DNA of 8,809 nt from Gaopeijia sp032250675 (GCA_032250675.1 JAVVEY010000109.1:1-8809), one strand, 5' to 3'. Positions 1 to 6,831 are shown, numbered from the stretch's first letter. A program made the numbers and translations. Notes: generated by a model from the letters alone, not told the origin.

Positions 1-253
1 GCCCGGTGCCGGTCGTCGTGTCGCCCGCGGGGGCGAGGGTGAGTCCGTTCAGCGCGAGGGTGACCTCCACCGCCGGACCCGTGACGGTGTCGCCATCGAG
101 GGGCGCGGTGATCGTCACCGTGGGCGTCTCGACCGTACCGGCGTCGACCCCCGGCTCCGACGACGCGTCACCGGACGAGGGGGCCGGCTCGGCGCACGCC
201 GCGAGCACGACGGAGAGGAAAAGAAGACGGAGGCGGCTCGCAAGAGGAGACAT
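1..253 (-). CDS. DUF4399-like lipoprotein, N-terminal part (cut by left edge)
   Basis: Reading the minus strand from the ATG at 253 gives 84 open codons that run off the left edge. The N-terminus is a lipoprotein signal peptide: two arginines near the start, a hydrophobic run LLFLSVVLAA, and a lipobox LAAC with the lipidated cysteine at residue 20. Next comes a low-complexity Pro/Ser/Asp linker (about residues 21-45) and a beta-type segment with PLDGDTV (51-57) and NGLTLAPAG (69-77). In DUF4399 proteins a PxDGxTV...GLxxxPAG pattern precedes a GHHHLLID-like motif; here the sequence stops at about the expected place, so that motif cannot be checked. The product is probably anchored in a membrane facing the periplasm. 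It is co-directional with the metal permease, 102 bp upstream of it, so a shared transcript is possible. No clear Shine-Dalgarno is visible; the start is chosen because it opens the signal peptide. The coding and lipoprotein call is firm; the family name is moderately sure. Confidence 0.75.
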   Translation of the reverse strand, partial: MSPLASRLRLLFLSVVLAACAEPAPSSGDASSEPGVDAGTVETPTVTITAPLDGDTVTGPAVEVTLALNGLTLAPAGDTTTGTG

Positions 254-355
254 CGGCGGTCGGGTGTCTGAAGATGGAGGTGGAATCGAAGAGGGTTGTG
301 TCCGATGTAGGGAACGATGTCGCGTTTCGCGTGGTGTCACGCAAGGATATGGTCC
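254..355. other. Gap between permease and lipoprotein genes
   Basis: This is a 102-bp gap between two co-directional minus-strand genes. It holds a small inverted repeat, GCGTG/CACGC around a 4-base loop (329-342), with no T-run, so it is not a convincing terminator. On the minus strand a TATCCT hexamer (forward 344-349) could be a weak -10 box for the lipoprotein gene, but no matching -35 is seen. Whether the lipoprotein has its own promoter cannot be decided from the sequence. Confidence 0.3.
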
Positions 356-2221
356 TCATGCGGTGTCGATGGGGGTGGCGGAGTCGGCGTGACGGGGGCG
401 ATTCCCATCTCGCGGAGGGTGCGTGTGTCGGTGCCGGATCCCGAGGCCCTTCGTCACCTCGCCGGCGAAGGCGCGGATCCCGAGGCGCGTGACCGATGCG
501 GCGACGAGGAGGAGGAGGACGACGAGGGCGCCTTCCTCGATCGGGCCCGGGGTCTCTTCGGTGAGGGTGGCGATCGAGGGGATCCCGAGGTCGACTCCCG
601 CGAGGAGGAGATCGAGGGTGAGTCCCATGCCGACGGCGAGGGTGACGAGCGTCGTCGCGAAGCGAATCGCGGCGGCCCTCCCGTGCAGCGAGGAGAGCAC
701 CCCGAGCGTCGTCACATTCGTCGCCGGACCGGTGATGAGGAAGGCCACCGCGGCGCCCGGACCGAGTCCCCCCGCCATGAGCGCGGCGACGAGCGGAGTC
801 GCCGAACTCGCACAGACGTAGGTCGGAAAGCCGAGCGCGGCGAAGAGGAGCACATCGAGCCCGGCGGGGAGACGCGCGAGCCCGCCACCCGCGAGGAGGG
901 GAGCCGCGAGGGCGGCGATCCCGAGTCCGACGAAGACCCACGGCGCGGTCTCGTCGACGACCCGCCCGAACCCCACGCGGAGGGCGCTCTCGAGGGTACG
1001 CCGCTCGGGTCCCGAGGTGATCGCGTCGGAGGGCGACTCCCCGCCGACGCCCAGGCCGCACCCGTCGCAGGCGCACGCCTCGTTCCCGGCCTCCGCCTCG
1101 CCGTGCCGCTGCACCCACGCGCCCACGCTCCACCCCACCAGGAGCGCGGCGAGCGCCGCGGCAGCCACCCGGATCCCCGTCATCTCGGCGCCGAGGAGGG
1201 GGAAGGAGAGGAGGATCGCGTCGAGGCCGAGCTCCGGGGTGGCGACGAGGAAGGCCATCGCCGCGGTCGGCGCCGCACCCCGCCGGATCAGCGTCTGGTA
1301 GAGGGGAACGACGCCACACGAACAGACGGGAAGGGGGAGCCCGACGAGCATCCCGCGTCCCGCGCTCGACGCGGGTCCCCCGCGGGACATCCAGCGGATC
1401 GAACTCGCCGGCATGAAGACGAAGATGAGCCCCGCGAAGAGGTAGGCGATCACGAGGGCGGGGGCGCTGATCGCCGCGAGTACCCGGAGTCGGTGGAGGA
1501 ATTCGAGACCGCTGTGGGCACCCCCCGCGCCTTCGGAGAGCGCGACCACGACGAGGAGCGCGAAGGCGAGGATCGCGCCGGTGCCCTCGCGGGTGCGCCG
1601 CGGTGATCCCGGGGGCGCATCCGGCGCGAGCTCGGGCGAGCGGTGGAAGATGACGTGCACCAGCGATCCGCCCACGAAGGCCTGGTAGAGCTCGACCCCC
1701 CCGCTCCCGACGAGCGCCGAGAGTTCCGCGCCCCCGACCCATCCGACCACCGTCACGACGCCGAGCCCCGCCAGCGCGAGCACGGCCTGGGGCGCACCGA
1801 AGATCGAGCGCACCATCCACCACACCGCGAGTCCCACCGGGACGCGGTGCAGCACCACCGCGAGGGCGAAGGAGGCGTCGCCGGCGCCCGAGACCGAGGG
1901 GAGCGCGGCGCCGTCGAGGAGCCCGTGCAGCGCCATCCCCGTCACCCCGAGCGCGAGGGCGAGCTGGTCGGTGCGGCCCTCGGGATCGCGCAGGAGCTTT
2001 TCGGCACCGAGAGGCGCCCAGAACCCCAGAACGAGGGCGACGATCGGGAGGAGCGAGAGATGCTCCAGCGCCTCCGGCACGAAGTGGAGGAAGATCAGCC
2101 CGGGGACGGCGACCACGATGAAGCCGTCGAGGAGGGAGGTGAGCCCGCGTCGCGCGCCGAAGACGGCGAGGAGGAGGGGACCGACGACGAGGGCGGTCAG
2201 GGAGGCGAGGAGCCAGATCAT
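356..2221 (-). CDS. ZIP-like domain fused to SO_0444/ArsP-type (PF03773) metal efflux permease
   Basis: A 621-residue polytopic inner-membrane protein. Residues 1-205 look like a seven-helix ZIP fold: HFVPEALEH in helix 2 (from residue 46), HGLLDG in helix 4 (99-104), HRVPVG in helix 5 (125-130) and GGSLVHVIFHRSPE near helix 7. Residues 215-540 match the permease family PF03773, with its internal repeat. The first half has PVCSCGVVP (C300, C302) and FLVATPELGLD. The second half has FPTYVCASSATP (C470) and FLITGPATN. Between the halves is a soluble loop with Cys/Asp/His (C383, C385, C388), and the C-terminus is His-rich (H597, H599, H601, H611). CSCG plus a Cys/His loop is typical of SO_0444-type Cu/Zn exporters, so soft-metal efflux is the likely role; ArsP-type arsenical export is the alternative. 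The ATG at 2221 is preferred because it begins directly with the first helix. An in-frame ATG at 2278 would add 19 polar residues and reach into the pntA promoter region. The ZIP-like half is unusual for this family. Confidence 0.8.
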   Translation of the reverse strand: MIWLLASLTALVVGPLLLAVFGARRGLTSLLDGFIVVAVPGLIFLHFVPEALEHLSLLPIVALVLGFWAPLGAEKLLRDPEGRTDQLALALGVTGMALHGLLDGAALPSVSGAGDASFALAVVLHRVPVGLAVWWMVRSIFGAPQAVLALAGLGVVTVVGWVGGAELSALVGSGGVELYQAFVGGSLVHVIFHRSPELAPDAPPGSPRRTREGTGAILAFALLVVVALSEGAGGAHSGLEFLHRLRVLAAISAPALVIAYLFAGLIFVFMPASSIRWMSRGGPASSAGRGMLVGLPLPVCSCGVVPLYQTLIRRGAAPTAAMAFLVATPELGLDAILLSFPLLGAEMTGIRVAAAALAALLVGWSVGAWVQRHGEAEAGNEACACDGCGLGVGGESPSDAITSGPERRTLESALRVGFGRVVDETAPWVFVGLGIAALAAPLLAGGGLARLPAGLDVLLFAALGFPTYVCASSATPLVAALMAGGLGPGAAVAFLITGPATNVTTLGVLSSLHGRAAAIRFATTLVTLAVGMGLTLDLLLAGVDLGIPSIATLTEETPGPIEEGALVVLLLLVAASVTRLGIRAFAGEVTKGLGIRHRHTHPPRDGNRPRHADSATPIDTA

Positions 2222-2252
2222 CGGGATGGGTGCGGGAGATTCTCTTCGTGGT

Positions 2253-2264
2253 ATCTTGCAAGAT
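2253..2264. promoter_or_regulatory. Perfect 12-bp palindrome, possible operator
   Basis: ATCTTGCAAGAT is its own reverse complement and symmetry stops at the next base on each side. It overlaps the possible extended -10 box of the pnt operon and lies about 32 bp upstream of the permease start. A dimeric repressor bound here would block the pnt promoter and could also affect the divergent permease gene. No regulator gene lies in the window. A 12-bp palindrome can occur by chance about twice in a window this size, so only its location makes it notable. Confidence 0.3.
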
Positions 2265-2332
2265 GGCCCCTGCCGCATCCGCGGGCTACCGGGTGGAGCC
2301 TCGCGTACCGGCCGGGGCGTCTTCCTCGTTCC

Positions 2333-2336
2333 GAGG
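2333..2336 (+). promoter_or_regulatory. Shine-Dalgarno that fixes the pntA start
   Basis: GAGG lies 7 nt before the ATG at 2344. It supports this start over the in-frame ATG at 2230, which would add 38 residues unlike any transhydrogenase N-terminus and would begin upstream of the likely promoter. Confidence 0.6.
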
Positions 2337-2343
2337 TTTCGTC

Positions 2344-3474
2344 ATGCAGATCGTCGCACCCAGCGAAGTCGAGCCCGATGAGCGGCGCACCGCGCTCACC
2401 CCGGATGTGGTCCGACGCCTCGTGTCGGCCGGAGACTCGATCCGTGTCGAGGCGGGGGCGGGGAGGGGATCCCGGATCGCCGACGCCGACTTCACCGATG
2501 CGGGCGCGCGGGTCGTGCCTCCGGGCGAGCTCCTCGCCGGCGCCGAGGTCGTCGTGCGGGTACAGCCCCCCTCGGTCGAGGCGATCGGGAGCCTCCCCCG
2601 GGGGGTCGTGCACCTGAGCCTCCTCGACCCGTACCGGAGCCCGGAACGGCTCGAGGCGATGGCGCGCGCGGGGGTCACGGCGATCTCGCTCGAGATGGTC
2701 CCCCGCTCGACGCGCGCGCAGAAGCTCGATGTCCTCTCCTCGCAGGCGAGTCTCGCCGGGTACGCCGCCGTCCTCGCCGCGGCGCGCGCGCTCCCGAAGA
2801 TCTTCCCGATGATGATGACCCCGGCCGGGACGATCCCGGCCGCGCGGGTCTTCGTGATCGGTGCCGGCGTGGCGGGGCTGCAGGCGATCGCGACGGCGCG
2901 GCGGCTCGGCGCGCGGGTGGAGGCCTTCGATACCCGCCCGGTGGTGGCCGAGGAGGTACGATCGCTCGGGGCGAAGTTCGTCGAGATCGACCTCGGCGGT
3001 GAGACGGGGCAGACGGAGCAGGGGTACGCGCGCGAGCTCACACCCGAGCAGCTCGCGCGTCAGAAGGAGGGGATGGCCGACGCGATCGCGCGTGCCGACG
3101 TCGTGATCACGACGGCGCAGCTCTTCGGACGTCCCGCTCCGCGGATCGTCACGCGGGAGATGGTCGCCGCGATGCGCCGCGGCTCGGTCGTGATCGACAT
3201 GGCGACGGCGACCGGGGGGAATGTCGAGGGCTCACGGCACGGCGAGACGGTCGAGGTGGACGGTGTGCGCGTCGTGGGCCCCGCGAACCTCCCCGCCGAG
3301 GTCTCGGTGGATGCGACCCGCGTCTTCGCCTCGAATGTGGCGGCCTTCATCGAGGAGTTCAGAGACGCCGAGTCGGGCGCCTTCCGCGTCGACCTCGACG
3401 ACGAGATCCTCGCTCGCTCGGTCGTGACGCACGCCGGCGATGTCGTTCACCCCGACCTGAGGGAGCGCACCTGA
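2344..3474 (+). CDS. pntA: Re/Si-specific NAD(P)+ transhydrogenase subunit alpha 1 (NAD(H)-binding domain I)
   Basis: A 376-residue soluble protein that binds NAD(H) and passes hydride to NADP+ in subunit beta, driven by the proton gradient. The N-terminus has ERRTALTP (12-20), the alanine dehydrogenase/PntA signature. The RQD loop is complete: R121, Q126, D129 and S132 correspond to R127, Q132, D135 and S138 of Rhodospirillum rubrum domain I. The NAD Rossmann fold has GAGVAG (173-178) and D196 at the end of the second strand, fitting NAD rather than NADP. The mobile-loop tyrosine is in GYAREL (Y228). The protein ends after domain I without membrane helices, as in the three-subunit bacterial forms whose helices sit on a separate small subunit. 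GAGG lies 7 nt before the start. The stop TGA shares its A with the next gene's ATG, so the genes are translationally coupled. Confidence 0.95.
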   Translation: MQIVAPSEVEPDERRTALTPDVVRRLVSAGDSIRVEAGAGRGSRIADADFTDAGARVVPPGELLAGAEVVVRVQPPSVEAIGSLPRGVVHLSLLDPYRSPERLEAMARAGVTAISLEMVPRSTRAQKLDVLSSQASLAGYAAVLAAARALPKIFPMMMTPAGTIPAARVFVIGAGVAGLQAIATARRLGARVEAFDTRPVVAEEVRSLGAKFVEIDLGGETGQTEQGYARELTPEQLARQKEGMADAIARADVVITTAQLFGRPAPRIVTREMVAAMRRGSVVIDMATATGGNVEGSRHGETVEVDGVRVVGPANLPAEVSVDATRVFASNVAAFIEEFRDAESGAFRVDLDDEILARSVVTHAGDVVHPDLRERT

Positions 3475-3758
3475 TGGAAGCCATCCTCCTCACCTTCATC
3501 CTCGTGCTCTCGATCTTCCTCGGCTTCGAGCTGATCTCGAAGGTTCCGGCCACGCTGCACACCCCGCTGATGTCGGGGTCGAACGCGATCTCGGGGATCA
3601 CCCTCCTCGGCGCGCTCACGGCAGCGGGAGCCGAGGAGGGGACGCTCTCGATCGCGCTCGGCCTTCTGGCGGTCATCTTCGCGACGATCAATGTCGTCGG
3701 CGGCTACCTGGTGACCGACCGGATGCTCCGCTTCTTCAGAAAGAGAGACGACCGGTGA
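3474..3758 (+). CDS. pntAB: NAD(P)+ transhydrogenase subunit alpha 2 (membrane anchor)
   Basis: A 94-residue membrane subunit with three hydrophobic helices (about 3-20, 33-53 and 58-80) and a basic C-terminal tail. It carries the family signature LHTPLMSGSNAISG (28-41), including the conserved H29 of the LHTPLMS motif. With the N-terminal part of PntB it forms the proton-conducting domain II. A strong Shine-Dalgarno GAGGGAG (3459-3465) lies 8 nt before the ATG. The start overlaps the pntA stop by one base, and the stop overlaps the pntB start by four bases (GTGA). Residue 40 is serine, at the position where, from memory, the Thermus thermophilus subunit carries its proton-channel histidine (His42). 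Confidence 0.95.
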   Translation: MEAILLTFILVLSIFLGFELISKVPATLHTPLMSGSNAISGITLLGALTAAGAEEGTLSIALGLLAVIFATINVVGGYLVTDRMLRFFRKRDDR

Positions 3759-5134
3759 GTCCCGTCGCGATCAACCTCGTCTATATCGGGGCGGCGGCAC
3801 TCTTCATCGTGGGGCTCAAGATGCTCGGTCGTCCCGAGTCGGCGACGCGCGGGAATGCGTTGAGCGCGCTCGGGATGGCGATCGCGGTGGCGGTGACGCT
3901 CTTCTCGCGCGAGATCCTCACCTTCGAGTGGATCGTCGTCGGGGTGGTGATCGGCTCGGGGGTGGGGGCGGTGGCCGCGCGGCGCGTCGCGATGACGGGG
4001 ATGCCCGAGATGGTGGCGCTCTTCAACGGATCGGGTGGCGCCGCGTCGCTCCTCGTGGGGTGGTCCGCGCTCGAAGCGAGCGTGCTCCTCGGGAGCTCGA
4101 CGCTCTCCACCTTCTCCCTCATCACCGTCGCCCTCTCGATCGTGATCGGGGGGGTCACGACGACGGGGAGCGTGGTGGCGTGGGGCAAGCTCTCGGGGCG
4201 GATGGGGTCGGCCCCCGTCCTCCTCCCGGGGCAGGCGATCGTGAATCTCGTACTCGTCGCGGTCGCGCTGGCGAGCGCGGTGGCCTTCGTCGCGAGCCCG
4301 GTTCCGGAGAGTCTCCCCTTCTGGCTCCTCCTCGCCGCAGCGCTCGTTCTCGGGGTCACCACGGTGATCCCGATCGGGGGTGCGGACATGCCGGTCGTGA
4401 TCGCGCTTCTGAACAGCTATTCGGGGCTCGCGGCGAGCGCGGCCGGTTTCGCGATCGGCAACCTCCTCCTCATCGTGGCAGGCGCGCTCGTCGGCGCGTC
4501 CGGACTGATCCTGACCGACATCATGTGTCGCGCCATGAACCGCTCGCTCTCGAATGTCCTCTTCAGCGGATTCGGATCAATCGCCGAAGGGACCGCGGTC
4601 GAGGGGGAAGCACACCCGGTGAGCGCGGAGGACGCCTTCCTCATGATCGAGGCGGCGTCGAGCGTCGTCTTCGTGCCCGGCTACGGGATGGCGGTCGCCC
4701 AGGCGCAGCACGTCGTGCGTGAACTCGCGGAGGTGCTGGAGCGCAACGGCGCCGAGGTGAGCTTCGCGATCCACCCCGTGGCGGGGCGGATGCCGGGGCA
4801 CATGAATGTCCTCCTCGCCGAGGCGAATGTGTCGTACGACCAGCTGATCGACATGGAGGACGCGAACCAGATCCTCCCGCGCACCGACGTGGCGATCGTC
4901 ATCGGCGCCAACGATGTCGTGAACCCGGCGGCGCGCGAGGACGAGGCGAGTCCGATCTACGGGATGCCGATCATCAATGTCGACCACGCGCGCACCGTCA
5001 TCGTCCTCAAGCGTTCGCTCGGCGCCGGCTTCTCGGGGGTGCAGAACCGCCTCTTCTTTGCGGAGAACACCCGGATGCTCCTCGGTGACGCCAAGACCTC
5101 GCTCTCTGCGCTCCTGGGCGAATTCAAGGGATAG
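3755..5134 (+). CDS. pntB: NAD(P)+ transhydrogenase subunit beta
   Basis: 459 residues, the usual length for PntB. Residues 1-260 are about nine membrane helices (domain II) with MPEMVALFN (83-91) and GGADMPVVIALLNSYSG (208-224). The latter includes D211 and N220, which correspond to D213 and N222 of E. coli PntB. Residues 290-459 are the NADP(H)-binding domain III: GYGMAVAQ (309-316), HPVAGRMPGHMN (340-351), GANDVVNP (384-391), KRS (419-421) and GDAK (444-447). The GTG at 3755 is chosen because it overlaps the upstream stop by four bases and gives the expected N-terminus. Position 91, histidine in E. coli, is asparagine here, and no histidine occurs anywhere in the first 286 residues. Domain III looks intact, so the enzyme should be active in hydride transfer. 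Confidence 0.95.
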   Translation: MSPVAINLVYIGAAALFIVGLKMLGRPESATRGNALSALGMAIAVAVTLFSREILTFEWIVVGVVIGSGVGAVAARRVAMTGMPEMVALFNGSGGAASLLVGWSALEASVLLGSSTLSTFSLITVALSIVIGGVTTTGSVVAWGKLSGRMGSAPVLLPGQAIVNLVLVAVALASAVAFVASPVPESLPFWLLLAAALVLGVTTVIPIGGADMPVVIALLNSYSGLAASAAGFAIGNLLLIVAGALVGASGLILTDIMCRAMNRSLSNVLFSGFGSIAEGTAVEGEAHPVSAEDAFLMIEAASSVVFVPGYGMAVAQAQHVVRELAEVLERNGAEVSFAIHPVAGRMPGHMNVLLAEANVSYDQLIDMEDANQILPRTDVAIVIGANDVVNPAAREDEASPIYGMPIINVDHARTVIVLKRSLGAGFSGVQNRLFFAENTRMLLGDAKTSLSALLGEFKG

Positions 5135-5175
5135 CGGAGCGGAGAGGACCGTACCGCGCGTCCCCGAGGTGCCCC

Positions 5176-5198
5176 GGGGTGGGGGCGTTCCCCACCTC
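5176..5198. terminator. GC-rich hairpin between convergent genes
   Basis: GGGGTGGGG (5176-5184) can pair with CCCCACCTC (5190-5198) around the loop GCGTT, giving nine base pairs with one G-U wobble on the plus strand. It lies 42 bp after the pntB stop and overlaps the stop codon of the convergent decarboxylase gene. No T-run follows on either side, so it is at best a hairpin-only terminator. The overlapping palindrome CCCCGGGG (5172-5179) could form a competing fold. Confidence 0.4.
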
Positions 5199-6690
5199 AG
5201 CCGCCCCGCCGGAGCTCCTCGGCCACCTGCAGGATTCCCTCGAGGGTCAGGTCGAGGTCCTCGCGGGTGGTGCGGTGGTTCATGAGACAGCAGCGGATCG
5301 CGAGGCTCCCCCGGATGCGGGTCGTCGAGGGCGCGGCGATCCCGCGCCGCTGCACCTCGGCCACGATCGCCGCGTTGAAGGCGTCGGGGTCCTCCCCCTC
5401 GCGGGGGCGCACCCGGAAGCAGACGATATTGAGGCAGGTCGGGGCCATACGCTCGAGCTCGGGCTCGGCGTCGACCCGCGTCGCGAGATGATCCGCGCCC
5501 GCGACGCACCCCTCGATCGCGCGCGCGACGGCATCGGATCCGTGTTCGGCGAGGAGGAACCAGACCCGGAGCGCCCGGAAGCCGCGCGAGAGCTCGGGTC
5601 CGTAGTCGCAGAACCACGGCTCGCCGGCCGCGAGTCCGCTCGCCTGTCCCTCGAGGTAGGCCGGGCGGCTGTGGAAGGCAGCGCGGTGGTGGGTCTCGTT
5701 GCGCACGAGGACGCACCCGCAGTCGTACGTCACATGCATCCATTTGTGGAAGTCGAAGGCGATCGAGTCTGCGCGCTCGATCCCCGCGAGTCGGGGTCGC
5801 AGCGTCTCGCTCAGCATCGCGAGCGCCCCGAAGGCGCCATCCACGTGGAACCAGAGCCGTTCCTCGTCGCACACCCGCGCAATCGCCGTGAGGTCGTCGA
5901 TCGCACCCACATCGACCGTCCCGGCGTTGCCGATCACGGCGAGGGGCCGAAGCCCGGCGGCGCGATCCTCCGCGATCCGCTCGCGCAGGGCGTCGATCGA
6001 GAGGCGTCCGAGGCCGTCGGTCTCGAGCGAGGTGAGCGCGCGCCGTCCGAGGCCGAGGAGGCGGAGCGCGCTCTCGACGCACCGATGCGTGGCGTTCGAG
6101 GCGTAGACGCGGAAGGCGCTTCCGCGCTCTCCGAGCCCCTCCTCCTCGATATCCCACCCCGCGAGCGCCTGGCGCGCGGCGGCGAGCGCGATGACGGTGG
6201 CCATCGAGGTCCCGCTCGTGAGGATCCCCGAGGCGGAGTCGGGGAACCCGAAGATCCCGCGCGCCCACGCGAGCACCGCGCGTTCCACACGTGCCGCGCC
6301 GCTGTTGCGGCCTCCGACATTGGCGTTGATCGTCGCCTCGGCCATCGCGGAGAGGAGCCCGCCCGGGGTGCCCGCGCCATTCACCCACCCCATGAAGCGG
6401 GGGTGCACATTTCCCACGCCGAAGGGGAGGATGTGCTCCTCGAGTGTCCGCCACGCCTCGGCCGTGCCGGCGCCGGTGCGTCCCAGCCGGCGGGCCAGGA
6501 GGTCGGCGTCGACCTCGGGCATCTCCTGCCAGACCGGGAGCTCGCGCTGATCGCGGATCTGATCGAGGAGCCGGTCGGCCGCCTGGTGCAGCGTCGTCCG
6601 GAGCACCTCCCACTCCGCCGGATCGGCGGGATCGAGGGTGCCGAAGGCGGCGTTCGTGGGCGAGCTCTCGGGCGACGGAGCGTCGGACAT
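5197..6690 (-). CDS. Group II pyridoxal-phosphate-dependent amino acid decarboxylase
   Basis: A 497-residue cytoplasmic enzyme of the aromatic amino acid / glutamate decarboxylase group (fold type I). The PLP lysine is K316 in DFHKWMHVTYDCG. H202 (ATHRCVESA) should stack on the cofactor ring, D284 in FHVDGAFGA should bind the pyridine nitrogen, and TSGTSMA (158-164) should hold the phosphate. Y345 lies exactly 29 residues after K316, matching the spacing of Lys303 to catalytic Tyr332 in human DOPA decarboxylase, so true decarboxylation is expected rather than the aldehyde-synthase reaction seen when this residue is Phe. SRGFRALRVW (368-377) matches GRRFRxLKxW of the family. The substrate-side motif RFMGWVNGAGTPGG (98-111) fits a bacterial subfamily of unknown substrate. 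It is a lone minus-strand gene between two plus-strand units with no transporter or partner beside it. No clear Shine-Dalgarno precedes the ATG at 6690. Confidence 0.88.
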   Translation of the reverse strand: MSDAPSPESSPTNAAFGTLDPADPAEWEVLRTTLHQAADRLLDQIRDQRELPVWQEMPEVDADLLARRLGRTGAGTAEAWRTLEEHILPFGVGNVHPRFMGWVNGAGTPGGLLSAMAEATINANVGGRNSGAARVERAVLAWARGIFGFPDSASGILTSGTSMATVIALAAARQALAGWDIEEEGLGERGSAFRVYASNATHRCVESALRLLGLGRRALTSLETDGLGRLSIDALRERIAEDRAAGLRPLAVIGNAGTVDVGAIDDLTAIARVCDEERLWFHVDGAFGALAMLSETLRPRLAGIERADSIAFDFHKWMHVTYDCGCVLVRNETHHRAAFHSRPAYLEGQASGLAAGEPWFCDYGPELSRGFRALRVWFLLAEHGSDAVARAIEGCVAGADHLATRVDAEPELERMAPTCLNIVCFRVRPREGEDPDAFNAAIVAEVQRRGIAAPSTTRIRGSLAIRCCLMNHRTTREDLDLTLEGILQVAEELRRGG

Positions 6691-6704
6691 GGGGATCGGT
6701 GAAG

Positions 6705-6726
6705 TCGGGAGATTGTCGGGAGATCG
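6705..6726. repeat. Two tandem copies of an 11-bp unit
   Basis: TCGGGAGATTG (6705-6715) is followed directly by TCGGGAGATCG (6716-6726), 10 of 11 bases identical. The unit length is one helical turn. The pair sits 15-36 bp upstream of the decarboxylase start, where it could be a binding site for a regulator or simply local slippage. Confidence 0.5.
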
Positions 6727-6798
6727 GAGGGTGCGCCGGCGTGGATGGCGCGGACGGAATGTAACGGTGGCGGAGGCGGGGTCCGGCCTCTACTGTAG

Positions 6799-6831
6799 GG
6801 AGATTCCCACCCCGAACCCACTGGAGATTCC
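6799..6831. repeat. 9-bp direct repeat GGAGATTCC before the dipeptidase
   Basis: GGAGATTCC occurs at 6799-6807 and again at 6823-6831. The second copy includes the Shine-Dalgarno of the dipeptidase gene. The repeat may be a duplication of the ribosome-binding segment or chance. Confidence 0.4.

Larger units (their letters stand above)
2222..2343. promoter_or_regulatory. Divergent promoter region, permease / pnt operon
   Basis: This 122-bp gap separates the minus-strand permease from the plus-strand pnt operon and must hold promoters for both. On the plus strand TGGTATCTT (2249-2257) resembles an extended -10 box (TGnTATnnT), with no recognisable -35 box upstream. It would place transcription start near 2264 and give a leader of about 80 nt before the ATG at 2344. 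No promoter is obvious for the permease. GGGAGATTC at 2234-2242 also occurs upstream of the dipeptidase gene. Confidence 0.4.

Noticed and set aside
329..342. Short inverted repeat as terminator of the permease gene
   Set aside because: It has only five stem pairs, no T-run, and lies between co-directional genes that may be co-transcribed.
168..2261. 697-codon minus-strand reading frame overlapping the permease in another frame
   Set aside because: It is very rich in Arg, Gly and Pro with no domain, as expected for an off-frame shadow in GC-rich DNA. The 356-2221 frame carries recognisable transporter motifs.
2222..2278. Permease start at the upstream ATG at 2278
   Set aside because: It would add 19 polar residues before the first membrane helix and cross the pnt promoter and palindrome. 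The ATG at 2221 starts directly at the helix.
2230..2343. pntA start at the upstream ATG at 2230
   Set aside because: The extra 38 residues do not resemble PntA, and a Shine-Dalgarno supports 2344.
317..2617. Plus-strand frames of 429 and 324 codons antisense to the permease (317-1606 and 1643-2617)
   Set aside because: They are long only because the DNA is GC-rich. Composition is Arg/Glu/Asp-heavy and low-complexity, with no family resemblance and no upstream signals.
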